From positions 4,497,001 through 4,561,000 of the forward strand of contig SMMW01000555.1 in the NCBI GenBank assembly GCA_004794655.1: a stretch of 64,000 nt of DNA. The letters run 5' to 3'. Source of the stretch: Marisa cornuarietis. Its lineage: Eukaryota > Mollusca > Gastropoda > Architaenioglossa > Ampullariidae. The notes beneath the pieces were generated by a model. The model ran no database searches. It was not told the DNA's origin and saw only the letters and a program-made list of their open reading frames with translations. Shown in pieces: positions 1-11,600 of the stretch (position 1 is its first letter; each line of letters begins with the position of its first letter). A program made the position numbers and the translations under genes.

Positions 1-124
1 AAGGTCTGACTGGCTTGTCCCTAACACTGCTGACCAAGGTTTGACTGGCTTGGTCCATAACACTGCTGTCTAAAGTTTGATGGGTTTGGTCCGTAATATT
101 GTTAAGTAAGATTTGATGGGCTTG
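1..124. repeat. 36-bp minisatellite, cut by left window edge
   Basis: Three full units start at 1, 36 and 72, and a partial fourth starts at 108. Each contains the core TTTGAYKGGYTTGG or a close variant. Unit lengths are 35-36 bp and the units differ at several bases, so the array is old. It lies in the intron upstream of the first visible DAPK exon and probably continues to the left. Confidence 0.8.
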
Positions 125-381
125 TGTGGGCAGGTATGTGTGTGTATGAGAGAGATATATATATATACCATTTGGGTGTGGGTGTGTATTTGTTGGGGGT
201 GGGAAGAGTAGTTTATGATTTATTTTGATTTTTGGTGAGCATTTCACTATTACATTTTATGTAGTGAATATTCCATTTTGAAATATGCATAACTGTCAGT
301 GACACAGACCTAAACTAGGCTTTTGAATGTTTTCTTACTGAGCTATGATAAAACAGTTTAGTTTTTGGTTGTGTTTTATAG

Positions 382-3300
382 GAGAAAGGTCAGTTATTTA
401 TCCAGCAGCTCTCTCCATCAAGCAACAGTCTTCCACGCATTAAACTCAAGGTCCTTGGATCTACTGGTGTTGGCAAATCTTTGTTGATTGAATCTCTTAA
501 GTGCGGCTTCTTGGGCAGCTTCTTCAGACGAAGACTACCAAACAGCACAGGCAGTTCCTTCAGGAGTAAAAGTAAGAACTTCTGTGTGCAGGTGCTTTGC
601 CAGGGAGTGTAACCATGCATTCAAATATTTATATATGAATATGCATACATAGATATGCAGCACGATTGTCCAATATTACAAGAGCTTCGTCCATTGTACA
701 GTTGAAGCTGCATGTTAGTATAGTTATAATGGCACCCAATAGACATGCGGCATATTATGTCTTGCAAATCTAATAACAGTATGGAGAGGAGCAGAGATAG
801 AATTAACTGACTCCCATTCATTAAACTGTCACCAGAATCACTGTCTCGGCAGTTCAGTCTGCCAACACCACTCAACTACCAGGTTGCAAACCCTACATAC
901 ACCAAAGGACTTGAAATACAGCAAGCCACACTAACAGGTAGGATCTTACTGGTTTGTGATGATATGTTCCTCTACAGCTCTTCATCATTAACCAATTGGT
1001 AAGGATTTTATGTCCAAGAAAGTTTTGGACTGTAGCAGTAATAATTTTCACAAATTCAAAAACAGTAAATGCCTGAGTCCATTCAAATATCTACAGCATG
1101 TAACATTTGTTGGCAATCTGTCACACTACATAGATGTGCATTCACATGCACGCACACTCAGTTTTAGCCATTTTGCAGACAAAACCAAAACTAAAAGCAA
1201 AGGAAGAAAACTAGTTGATGTTTACCATTAATTGGGTGATATAATTTAGTGTTAAAGCAGTGTGTATTCACTTAGTAGACTATTTTTAATTTTCTTACTA
1301 TACAAATAGGATTGATAATAATAATGAACATAGAAGTGAAAGGCTTGTGTCCCAGCTTGGCAGTGAGCTCAATGCTTTTGAACATAAGAGCAGCATACCA
1401 AACAAACACAGAAACATAACTGCAAAAACAAATGCAGAAACACAGTTGTAAAAGCAAATACAGAAACATAGTTGTTTAAGACACACACAGAAACACTGTT
1501 GTAAAAGCAAAGTGGGTAGGTGGGGGAGAGATGGTGGGAAAAGGAGATCACCACTAGTATAGGTATTTATGAAAGAAATAGGTCAAGGCCAGTGTTAAAA
1601 ATCTTCAACAGTGGTCATTGTATGAAGCACAAGAGAAATGCATTGCAGACATTACATCCAGAGGTGATGTTCTCAAATGTTTTGTCTTAATGGAGCATAT
1701 ATAGTAGGTCCGCATGGGCAGAATACAATCTGAAGTGGTGTGTACTTCACTTTGTGTGTGCCTCCTAGTTCAGTGAAAAATAATAATAATACTGCAAATT
1801 TACATAACACCATTCCTCAGCACCAGAGTAGGACTCGAAATGCTTCACATACATATACACACATATATGCACATACGCATACATGAAGGTGCACATGCAC
1901 ATACATTTTTAGGCCAGGCATCAAATGCACTTTAATACACAAACACACAACACACACAGAGGGTGAAGGAAACTGCAGAAAACCAGGCCAACAGAAAAGA
2001 AATTGTGAAAAGGGGGAGGGTTTTACGAACAATATGATGCTGGCTGCGACAGACACTAAATTTTTTTTAGGATTTATGGCCAGCGATCTGAGATGCCAAG
2101 TACATGACTGTGGTGAACAACAGGTTTAGAAGAGTTGTATGCCTATAGTCCTGAACACTTCAGATCTTTGATAAGCCTTTACTAGCCATCATTTTCGAGC
2201 ATGATCATCTCATGACTAGACAAAAATCTTTCAGTTTGTCCTTTGTAACTGAAGTCTTTTCATCATGGCTGATATTGAAATGTCACTGCAGACTCACTGA
2301 GCTTGTCTTTTCATATTTTATAAAACAGGTGCTGGCGACTTCAGCATATGGGATTTCTCTGGGTATGAACCCTACTATATGCTGTACGATCACTTCTTGG
2401 GGGACACCCACTGTGTGCACCTGGTGACCTTCAGTCTGCAAGACTCCTCTGATGAACAGCTTGCTCAGGTTATCTTCTGGCTCAACTTCATCAAAGCTCG
2501 TGTTGCACCTGCCTTGCCCATTGGTGAGTCTAGCAACAACTTCCCATTCTCAAGTTCAGAATCCAGCAAAAATGACGAACCTGTTTAGAGGTTGGTAGAG
2601 AGTAATAGCCCTTTATCTAAGGGGGCAAGCACTCACTCATTTTATGTTTCTGTTCATGTACTATGCTTCTTCTTCCATGTTTTTTTTTTTTTTTTTTTTT
2701 GGGGGGGGGGTTTGCAGGAAGGGTGGAGTTTGGTCCACTTCTTCGCTCAGGTGTAGGAATGAGGCTTTTTTGTGTGTGGATAGATTATGGTATTGTTTTG
2801 TGGTTTAAAACACACCCCAGTCTGAACATACTGCCACAATTGTCTAATCCTTACAGGTGGTAGCTAAGATATTATCAGACATTTAAACACTCAGAAACAT
2901 TGTCTTGAAAAGTTTGCTATCATCATTTTTATCCATAGTACTGACAGCAGCCACTCATCCTCTCGCCCAGAAAGTAGTGTCATATGTGCTGAAGTCATGA
3001 TGGCCAGAAACAGCAATAAAAATGAGTGTGGCATGAACAGCTGCTGATGCTGTCAGTATCATTTCCATCTTTCAAAATTGTCCGGGTTTAGATAAACACT
3101 AAATCAAGATTACAGGATTTTCTCTAGGATTGCAGGTTTTTTCTGGGACAATTGCAGGTTAGCCATCGTAAGGATAAACAGGTCTGAGCTTTCTCCTTTG
3201 TCAATAATACCAGCAAGGGGAGAGAGATTAGAAAAGTGTCTATACGAAACTGTTTTGTTTTCACATAGGCTTCTGTGGCCGACTTCCCAATACTCCACGG

Positions 3301-6300
3301 GTTATTTTGGTGGCCACACACGCTGACAAGGGCGGTTGTTCACGCAACAGCCGGGGAGAGTATGTCAGTCCCGAGAGTTATGCTCTCCATCAGAGGGTTC
3401 AGCAGATGTTTCAGTATGACGTTGAGCTCAGTGACCGCCTTTACATCATTGATGCACAGGTGGCGACCTCTGCAGACATGAAGGCACTGAAGCAGGCACT
3501 GATGGCAGCCAGAAGGGATGTTCTTGATGTAAGTGTAATGTTTGAAAACCACAGCTTATTCTGCTTGGTCTTTCTCTTGGGCTGAGTGTGTCTGCCATGT
3601 TCTCTTGTAAGGTTGAAGTATGTTCTTAAAATTTTATTTTAAATGTATGAAATGCAACCCTGATTAGTGATCTAGATTTTGTAGTATTTTATTTTTTTAT
3701 TTTTTAACCTAGCACCTTCCCAAGTCAAATGGTCTGCTGGAAACCACTGTGAGCCAGCTTGCCGCGTGGCGACGTGAAACACAGCAGTTCCCAGTGCTTA
3801 CATGGCCACAGTTCTGCGAGTCCATTCGGTCCAGGCTCAACCCTCTAGCCTCTGATGATCACATCAGGAGTCTGGCCGAGCAACTGCAGCTGATGGGAGA
3901 GGTATTGGGAATAAGAGAAATCTGATGTGGGGGGAATAAATTTTAAACAGGTACCATCTAGCAGGTTTTGAGAGAAATCTGCAATATTTGTATGCATAAG
4001 ATGCTGTTATTATGACATGTTTAGTGGCATTTTTTTATGGATGTTCATCAATTTTTATGGATACATGTTCGTGCATTTTTTTAAACTGGACATGAGAGCT
4101 GGTGAGCAGGGTGGAGATGAAGCATGTAGTGATCATCAGCAGATGCACAGATCTGTGCTTATGCTATATCTGAGTGTGTTTTGATCTCTGTGTATGTGTG
4201 GATAAGGGGTGTGTTACAAATGTGTGCTTCATGATTGAACAAGACGTGGATCTTTGCATCAGGTGGTGTACTTGGAGAATGAGTCTGGCACAGACTTGGT
4301 GGTGCTGTCCCCTCGGTGGTTGTGCGTGGACGTGATTGGGACACTGCTGTCACATGAAAAAATAGTGCAAGCACGCATCACTGGCTGTTTCTCAGCTGAC
4401 GAATTTCAGATCATGTTTCCTGACACAGAAGCCAGCAGTTTGCTACAAGTAAGATACAGAAATGGACTGGATAGAGACATGTCTTATAGAAGGCATTGTT
4501 TTCATTTACTCTCATAAAGGTGTCTTAAGATATAGAGCATCATATTTATTAGGCACTCCCATGATGGATATTGAGAGTTATTAAAGGTTTATAAAATATT
4601 TTGGATAATTCAAAGTTTTTTTCATGAAAAGCTTCAGCAATATTGTTGGAGGACATACTTTGTTGCAATTTGTGTTACATTACTTCAATTTTCATAAGGA
4701 TCCTTGAAGGTTGGGGTAGGGGTAGAATCTATATTCTCCACGTGTGAGTTCTCATTGCATTAGAACTTTTGTCAGAAATGCTGTCAGATAAAGTAAACGT
4801 TGGGGTATTTTCTCCAGTTTTGCAGATTTTGTTTTTAATTGGATAACCTTCACCTCTTTAGGCTTTTTGTTCCCCCTTTTGTGTAGTTTTTAATCCCATA
4901 ACTTATTTTTGTAAGTTTTCATCCCACCTGTTTTAACTAGCATTTATCAAAGCCGGTGTTTCATCTTTTCTCAGGTTCTTGAAGCCTTGGAGGTCTGTAC
5001 ACAGTGTGAAGTGGAAGGGGATGTAGAATTTGAATTTCCTTGCCTCAATTTTATTGAGACTTTGTCAGGGTTGTGGCAGAGAGATGACAAGCGATACAGT
5101 GATGCTGTGTATGGAGGCGTACGACTTCACACAAGTTTCCAGTCAGGAGCTCAGCTCAAGTATCTATTTCCTCGAATCCAGGTAAAGTTACTTCTCTAAG
5201 CTCCATGCACCAAATAGAATGAGTTGATAAAATGTTAGCGCCTGGCTTTGCTGACAATGTCTTTGGAGTCATTCAAAACACAGTTTTAAGCTCACCATTT
5301 CTCCCTCACCTTGACTGCCAGATCTTCCTGCATACTTTCATGCTATGTTGTTGTGTCTCTGAATATTTATGTTTTGGTCAGTGCTATGTCTGTGTATTTT
5401 GTGTTTATATTTGTATATTTGTTTTGTACTTGTTAAGTGCATTGAGCAATAAAGGAACTATATAAAAGCACTTAATTATCATTATGTTTATTATCTATAT
5501 CTGTTCTTTTATCTTTACTTTGGATGACTTGTACTTTGGTACAACATAATAAGTAAGCATGTTGGAAGATGCTATCTAAGGGAGGGGGAGGTTAAGTGAA
5601 AGATTGAACCTGATCTGACAGCATATTTGGGAGCAGTTGACCTGTTTATTTGTTCAGGTTTTCTTGCGTCGAAACATGCTGGGAGAGAGTGAAGATCAGG
5701 AGGTGGACTTGTACCAGTGGCACCATGGCTCCAAGTACTGCTGCGGAGCTTTGGAGGGCATCATAGATATGGACAACCATGAACAATACATAGAGATCAA
5801 AGTCCGTGGCCCTCCAGCATCTCGCTATTCTCTCTTCTTTTTTCTGGAGGATTTTGTTAATGTAGTAGAAGAGGTGAGATGATACAGAATGATTATTTAG
5901 AATGCAGTCTGTAAGCAGTATTATTCTTCAGCATGTTGGTAGTTTTTTCCTTGTATTCATAACTATTTGATTTTGAATGTGTTTATACAGTTCACTTTCA
6001 GCAGATTTTTAATTGCTTTAATAATAAACAGACCACTAATTTTTCAGAAAGTTCTATAATGTAACAGATATAAAAATGCCAAGACAATTTTGTGTACAGG
6101 TGATTGAAAGTGTGTGCCCAGGACTGTGTACTGAACGCTACTCATTGTCGCCATCACAACTTCGGCAACATGGGAAGATTGTGCGCAGTTACTCCCCTAC
6201 AGAACTTCTTCGCATGCAGCTCGAGAACCGGTCCTCAGTGGTGCTAAGTGGGACAACATATGAAGACTTTCTCGACATTGCCTGCATGGGCTCCGAGGAG

Positions 6301-6984
6301 GTGAGACATGCTGCTGGTCAGATATCATGCTGGGGGTTTGGGAGAAGTGTTAACAGTGCATGATAGAGGAAATAAAAATGATTTTAAATATTGTTTTCTG
6401 ACATCATATCAGTGCTTTCCCAATTATAACATAATTTGAGATTGTTTTAATGTAGTATTGCTGCCATCATTATCTTTCATTAGTTTTTTAGGATATTATA
6501 GGATTCTGGCGTCTTGTCCCTGGTGTTAGTTTTAAAAGAATATGGAAAGGTTTTGTTTATTTTTTGGCAGGTGCTAAACCATATGACACTAGGTATGGAC
6601 TTGGACATCACTCATCTAACAATCCACACGCAGCGCCTTTTGTCCCTCTTACTCGACCCCCCAGATCCAATGGGGAGGGATTGGTGTCTGCTTGCTGTAA
6701 CTCTTGGTTTGTCAGATTTCCTCCCAACACTTGATGGCCAGGAGACGCAGCAAGTGTCGCAGACTCAGCGCGTGCTGGCTGAATGGGCTTGTCGCACCAG
6801 CACCCAAGTGCGGAGCTTGGTTGCCCATCTCAAAGACTTCAATCGTATCGATGCTATAGAAGCTATCTTACGGACTACTGCTCCCTTTCACACCTTAACG
6901 TACGAGGATCAGAGCACAGATGAGAGTGCAGGGGCCCATGGCACCGATGCTTCCACTAACACACTGTCCAACTTGTCAAGATGA
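382..6984 (+). CDS. DAPK1: Death-associated protein kinase 1-like (ROC-COR-death-domain half), 5' partial
   Basis: Ten exons join in frame: 382-571, 836-937, 2329-2523, 3269-3528, 3713-3901, 4263-4448, 4975-5181, 5658-5873, 6100-6300 and 6571-6984 (TGA). They encode 719 residues, about the C-terminal half of a DAPK1 of roughly 1430 residues; the kinase and most ankyrin repeats must lie left of the window. Visible features are a P-loop GSTGVGKS followed by a Lys/Arg-rich FFRRR stretch, a DFSG switch motif, THAD as the guanine-specificity motif, a COR region (exons 3713-5181), and a final death domain containing WCLLAVTLGL. The Ser/Asn-rich tail ends NTLSNLSR, resembling the end of vertebrate DAPK1. 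The family is a cytoplasmic Ca2+/calmodulin-regulated Ser/Thr kinase linked to apoptosis and autophagy, with GTP binding by the ROC domain. From 3713 onward all exons are phase 0. The least certain junction is the acceptor at 835/836, chosen because it alone restores the phase. Confidence 0.93.
1408..1513. repeat. 27-bp intronic tandem repeat, four units
   Basis: Four degenerate units of about 26-28 bp share CAGAAACA-N-A-GTTGTAAAAGCAAA. They sit in the DAPK intron 938-2328. The open frames of 60-70 codons seen here on the minus strand are low-complexity Cys/Phe translations of the repeat and are not genes. Confidence 0.7.
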
Positions 6985-8650
6985 CAGCAGGCGCCGCCGT
7001 CTTTCTGACTGCACTAACAGTGTTCTAACAGTGATTGTGCCACATTTGTCTCCCTGTGTGCCCCTGCTCATGTGTGTATCTCTTCAGTTTCCATGATAGA
7101 CTTTGTGGAAAATTGCATGTTTGCCATATTGGTGCAAGGCTTTGTGGCTTTTAGAGCAGAGCATATAAAAGCCTGTAATGCAGTTGATCTAGTGACTGTC
7201 TTCAGCATTTGTAACAGTGAAACCACATTCCTCTAATGAGACAGAACATCTGCATTCAGGCAGTTAAGTTATTGACTCTTGTGTGAATTAACTCGTGAAT
7301 TTTGTGATATATTGGAAATATAACTTGCTCATAAATACCTGTTCATTCCTTAGATGTAGAATAATCCTGCAGTTAAGAAAATGAGTGATAGCACATCACA
7401 ACATGCAACGTAATTATGATGTAAAAGCACATCTGGGTTGGTGCTGAAGCAGTACCTTTGCTTTTCCAGTGCAGACAACATTCCTGATGTGAAGCACTTA
7501 CTTGTGAGCTTTCTGACAGATGTGAATGAAGCGCTGCTTAACCTTTGATGCTGCATGCATAGTGAGGGGTTGCTATGTGACTGACTTGATGGATGACAAC
7601 AATTTGACCAGCTTTTATCTGTGTTTACTTAGCCTGCTTCTTGTGGACAGTACAACAGGAGGATAAGCATGGAGTGAGCAGTGTGCAATGACATAACTTG
7701 GTCACATCACTCTGTGATTTAACAAGAAGAATCTTCAAGTGAAATATGTATTAAAATACTTTTGGAGCTTTTTTTTGCAAAAATTGTTTGAGGAGAGAAT
7801 TTCACAGAAAGGACATAAGAACATATTTCACAGTTTTTTGTAAGGGATCTATATTGAGAATGGTCATGATTAATCCCATTTTATAAAATCTGAATGGCTG
7901 TCTGAGATGATCTACTTTTCTTCATTCCATATTGAGTTTAACATGAATTTAGCATGATACAAACAAAAAAATTTGTTAATGCTGTATATTAGGAGTTATT
8001 TTCTTCTAAACACTTGCGCCTAGATTGAGCACTGTCTTTTGTTCACAGGGAAGAATTCAGCATGGATTGGCAACGTATTTACTTCAAGAAGTGGGACGAA
8101 GAAGATGGGATATTAATTGGTAAAATGGCATCCTGGTACACAGTGTTCAACAGCATGACTTTATTGAAATTAGAAAAGACCCACAAGCTCAGACTTTGTG
8201 GCATCAATAACTGCCATTCCTGTTTTTCTGGCTTTGCTAAAGCTGATATTTTTTAATTTGTTCAGCTCCGTCATTTTGGCCAGCTGGAACATCCTACAAG
8301 TCTTCGTGATTTGGATGTGAATGTGCGTGCAAATTTGTGATGTGTGGAAGTCGGTTTTGGCTGTTGTTTCTAATTGCAGTGTGGAATATCTTGAGTAGGT
8401 TGGAGTTTGTTGTGAACAATGGCAGGTCTTGTACCACCCTTCCAGTTTTGTGTGCCTTGTACTCTTTTCCAAGCTGTACCTGCTTGTGAAGACGAGACGC
8501 TTCCCGCACATGCTTGTCACTGACGGACGAGGAACATGATATTATGAGCTCAAAATAAAAACTGTGGTAGAGGGATGGAAGTGTTGAATTTTCATGTGAC
8601 ATTTTTATTTTCATGGAATGATTGTTTAATAAAAGCAATTAGCCAGGGTG
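6985..8650 (+). other. DAPK 3' untranslated region, end unresolved
   Basis: Non-coding sequence follows the DAPK stop codon. The first canonical AATAAA on the plus strand is at 8628-8633, giving a 3'UTR of about 1.65 kb if it is used. Further AATAAA hexamers at 9162, 13988 and 14529 could serve longer isoforms. Nothing else is recognisable apart from short, low-complexity open frames. Confidence 0.45.
8628..8633 (+). terminator. Candidate poly(A) signal for DAPK
   Basis: AATAAA lies about 1.64 kb after the stop codon in the gene's orientation. It is the first exact hexamer after the stop, but no cleavage site can be confirmed from sequence alone. Confidence 0.35.
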
Positions 8651-11600
8651 GTCTGTGGCCAGAGGGTTCGCCTGAGGGGTTCCCTGATTTTTGTTTTGTT
8701 TCCTTGGGGGGGGGGGGGAAGGCAGGCAGTATTTTGTCAATCACTACCTCTGTGTATGTATATGAATATTAAATGTGTATGTCCAATGTACAGAAAGAAA
8801 GTATTGATGTAAAGCAAGATTGGCTTTGTCTGCTTTGTAACTGTCATCTTTTCAGTTATGACTTGCACTTGTCGCAAGTGCAACAGCTACTGACATTTTC
8901 ATCAGTGCATATTTTGACACCATCAGTACATGTAGAAATGTCCACTGTAGAGAAAGGTGATTCACAAAATGAATCTTTTTATCTTTGCATAATTACCTAC
9001 TACCACTAGCACTGTTTTGTCTATATTTGACTACCGAGTCATTATTGAGAATCTCAAGTTTTCTCTGTACCTCGGTTGTTTTCTGCATAACATCTATGCC
9101 TTTCCAGGAAAACCACAAAATACTGCATTTTTTCATAATTGAAAATTTCAGCTTTAGCCACAATAAAAGTGACTTTGTTCAAGTTCACCTACTCACCTAT
9201 TTGACATCAGTCACAGGGTAGAAATGGTTTAAGCATGATCTGCTCTACAATTTAAAGTTTTTTCAAGGGACCATTTTACTGCAGCTGAAGCAAATATTTT
9301 TTTTTAACATTGCTGGATGATTGTTTACGAAACAAAAGAGTAGGATACCTCAAAATGGTGAAAATCTTCAAACAAGCATGTTTGTTTATGTCAAGTAAGT
9401 GACAAGGCTAGGCCTGTCTACAGTTTTAATCAATTTCAAGTAAAATACCATGCAGAAAAAAGTCAAGGCAAAAAAGGAAAATTAAACTAATTTTCTTGCA
9501 TTGCAAAGTCTTTTGTAAAAGAATCCTGCTCTTTGTTCTCAAATTACATTGTTGGTGATAATGCCTTGTTCTTTCGTGACTTCAACCTTGTTTCTAAAGT
9601 TCCACAGCATTTGTCACCTGTACAGTCCACAGTTGTCATGTTCCTTACGAGTCTGCAGTGAAATTTTTGCACAACATATTCATGTAATGGCATGCCTGTA
9701 GAGACATAAAATGTGCCTAGTTATAGCTGTCTAAAATGTATTTTTTCACATGCTTGAACATCTAGCAGCCTTCCACAACCATGATCTTCCATCATCCTTA
9801 CTCACCCTTATCCAAGCATCCAAACTTACCAGCAAAGCTGCATTTATTGCTAGAGATGAGAGTAAACCTTAGTATCTTCTTGCACAGCAAGTGGTTTTCC
9901 ACATTTATCTTAACTTCTAAGAATCTTTTTTTTTTTAATTTTGGCAAATGGATGTCTATGTTGGATAAGTCTGATACTGATACTTAAAAACTTTCTGCTG
10001 TTTGTGTTTTCTGATATCATAGTCTGCTGAAAACTGAAATGGGAGTATTTGCACAGCAATTTAATAATAATAATGTGAACTTATAATTTAGTGGCAGAAT
10101 TCCTTTTCAGTGCACACCAAGGTGGGGATGAGATTTAACAGATGGGAGGGAAGAAAAAGAGGCTTATTTTTTATTTCAGCAAAATGCTTGCAACGGCTTA
10201 TAGTTTTCAGAAGCAATAACCTTTTCTCATTATTGTCTTCTGTGTAGTATGGATATTTTATCTTTTCTACATTGTGTACATTGTATTATCTGCAGCTAAT
10301 CTAGTTGTGTGAAGGTCAGCTTTATGAACATCTGTACAGAAAAACGCTTAAACAGTACAATCTGTGGATCATGTTAGTGAAAACATATCGTGGTTCCATC
10401 AAATTGCTCCAGTATGTTGTGGTATCAGATGGTCTGCAGACCATGAGACCCTTTGATTTTGTGTTAGTTTGTCAACACTCTTTTCACACAGTTGAAGATC
10501 TAAAATTTATTCCTTTTTTCAATTTGCTGTTCTAGAATTTCATGACTTTAGGAAATCTTGTATGCCTAAACATATCTATGTCTGATATCTGAGCATAAAA
10601 GGGTTTAAATACCAGGTTTGTCATCCTCTCTGAGACAGTATTTTATTTAGAACTATGTCGTGTGGAAACTTTTGGAAGCTGGATAGGTAAAAGGATGGTC
10701 TGAAGACATGTTCAGGAACAGAACTTGAAGCAGTTTTAGGGAAACAGTAGAGAGGCTTTTTCTTTTACTGCTGATATTTGGGCATTTATTTGATAACAAA
10801 TTTTCATTTTCTGTGAACAGTATGCTTTCAGTCTTCCACAAGGTTAGCTTTTTTTGTACCTGCGTACATGCATGCATGTGTGTGTGTGTTTTTTTTCCAT
10901 CTGTTATGTACTTGGGCACAGTTTACTTCCTTGCAAAAATCTCAGTAGGCTACTTGTAGTGACATGTTTCACATGATAAGCCATTGCAGGTCTCATCCTA
11001 TGAGCCATATATCACAATCTTTCTCAAACCAGTGTTCAATTCTGGTCCAGATTTTATACTTTATGCATGAATCACAGTCTACTAGCTGAAGGGTCAATTA
11101 TGGTCAGCCAATAGCTGAAATGTTCTTTAAGGCACAAGTTTTGTAAGTTTTTTTTTTTTTGTTAGATTTACTAGATCTGAAATGCCAGCTCAAGGTTCTA
11201 GTATTACAGTCAGTAGGCAAAGCTTACCCACTTAAAGATGCATATTCTGCACAAGAGAATTGCTTACCAACATGGTCAGAGCCTGTTACTAAAACAAAGT
11301 AGCAGTAAAGCAGTCATGCATATTAACTAATAAGATGTTTGAATGAGGTAAAACAGAAGTTGCACTTGTTCTTGTTTTATTTGAATAAACATGCAGAAAA
11401 TGGTTCCTATTGTTGGGGAACACATTTTTTCCAGTGTATGAAATTTCATATCAGCAGTAAATGTGCAGCCATTTATAGAAATTAGACAAACTTATTTTAC
11501 ATATGCTTGTGACTAAATCAGAATGCGCAGTGTTTGTAGAGCCCAAGATGTAGTTATTGGTCTAGAAGTTAATGTTTCACATTTCATCAATCGGACGGCA

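Noticed and set aside
1817..2056. Minus-strand frame with VHVHLHVCVCAYMCV
   Set aside because: It is a translation of a degenerate CA/TG-rich repeat in a DAPK intron.
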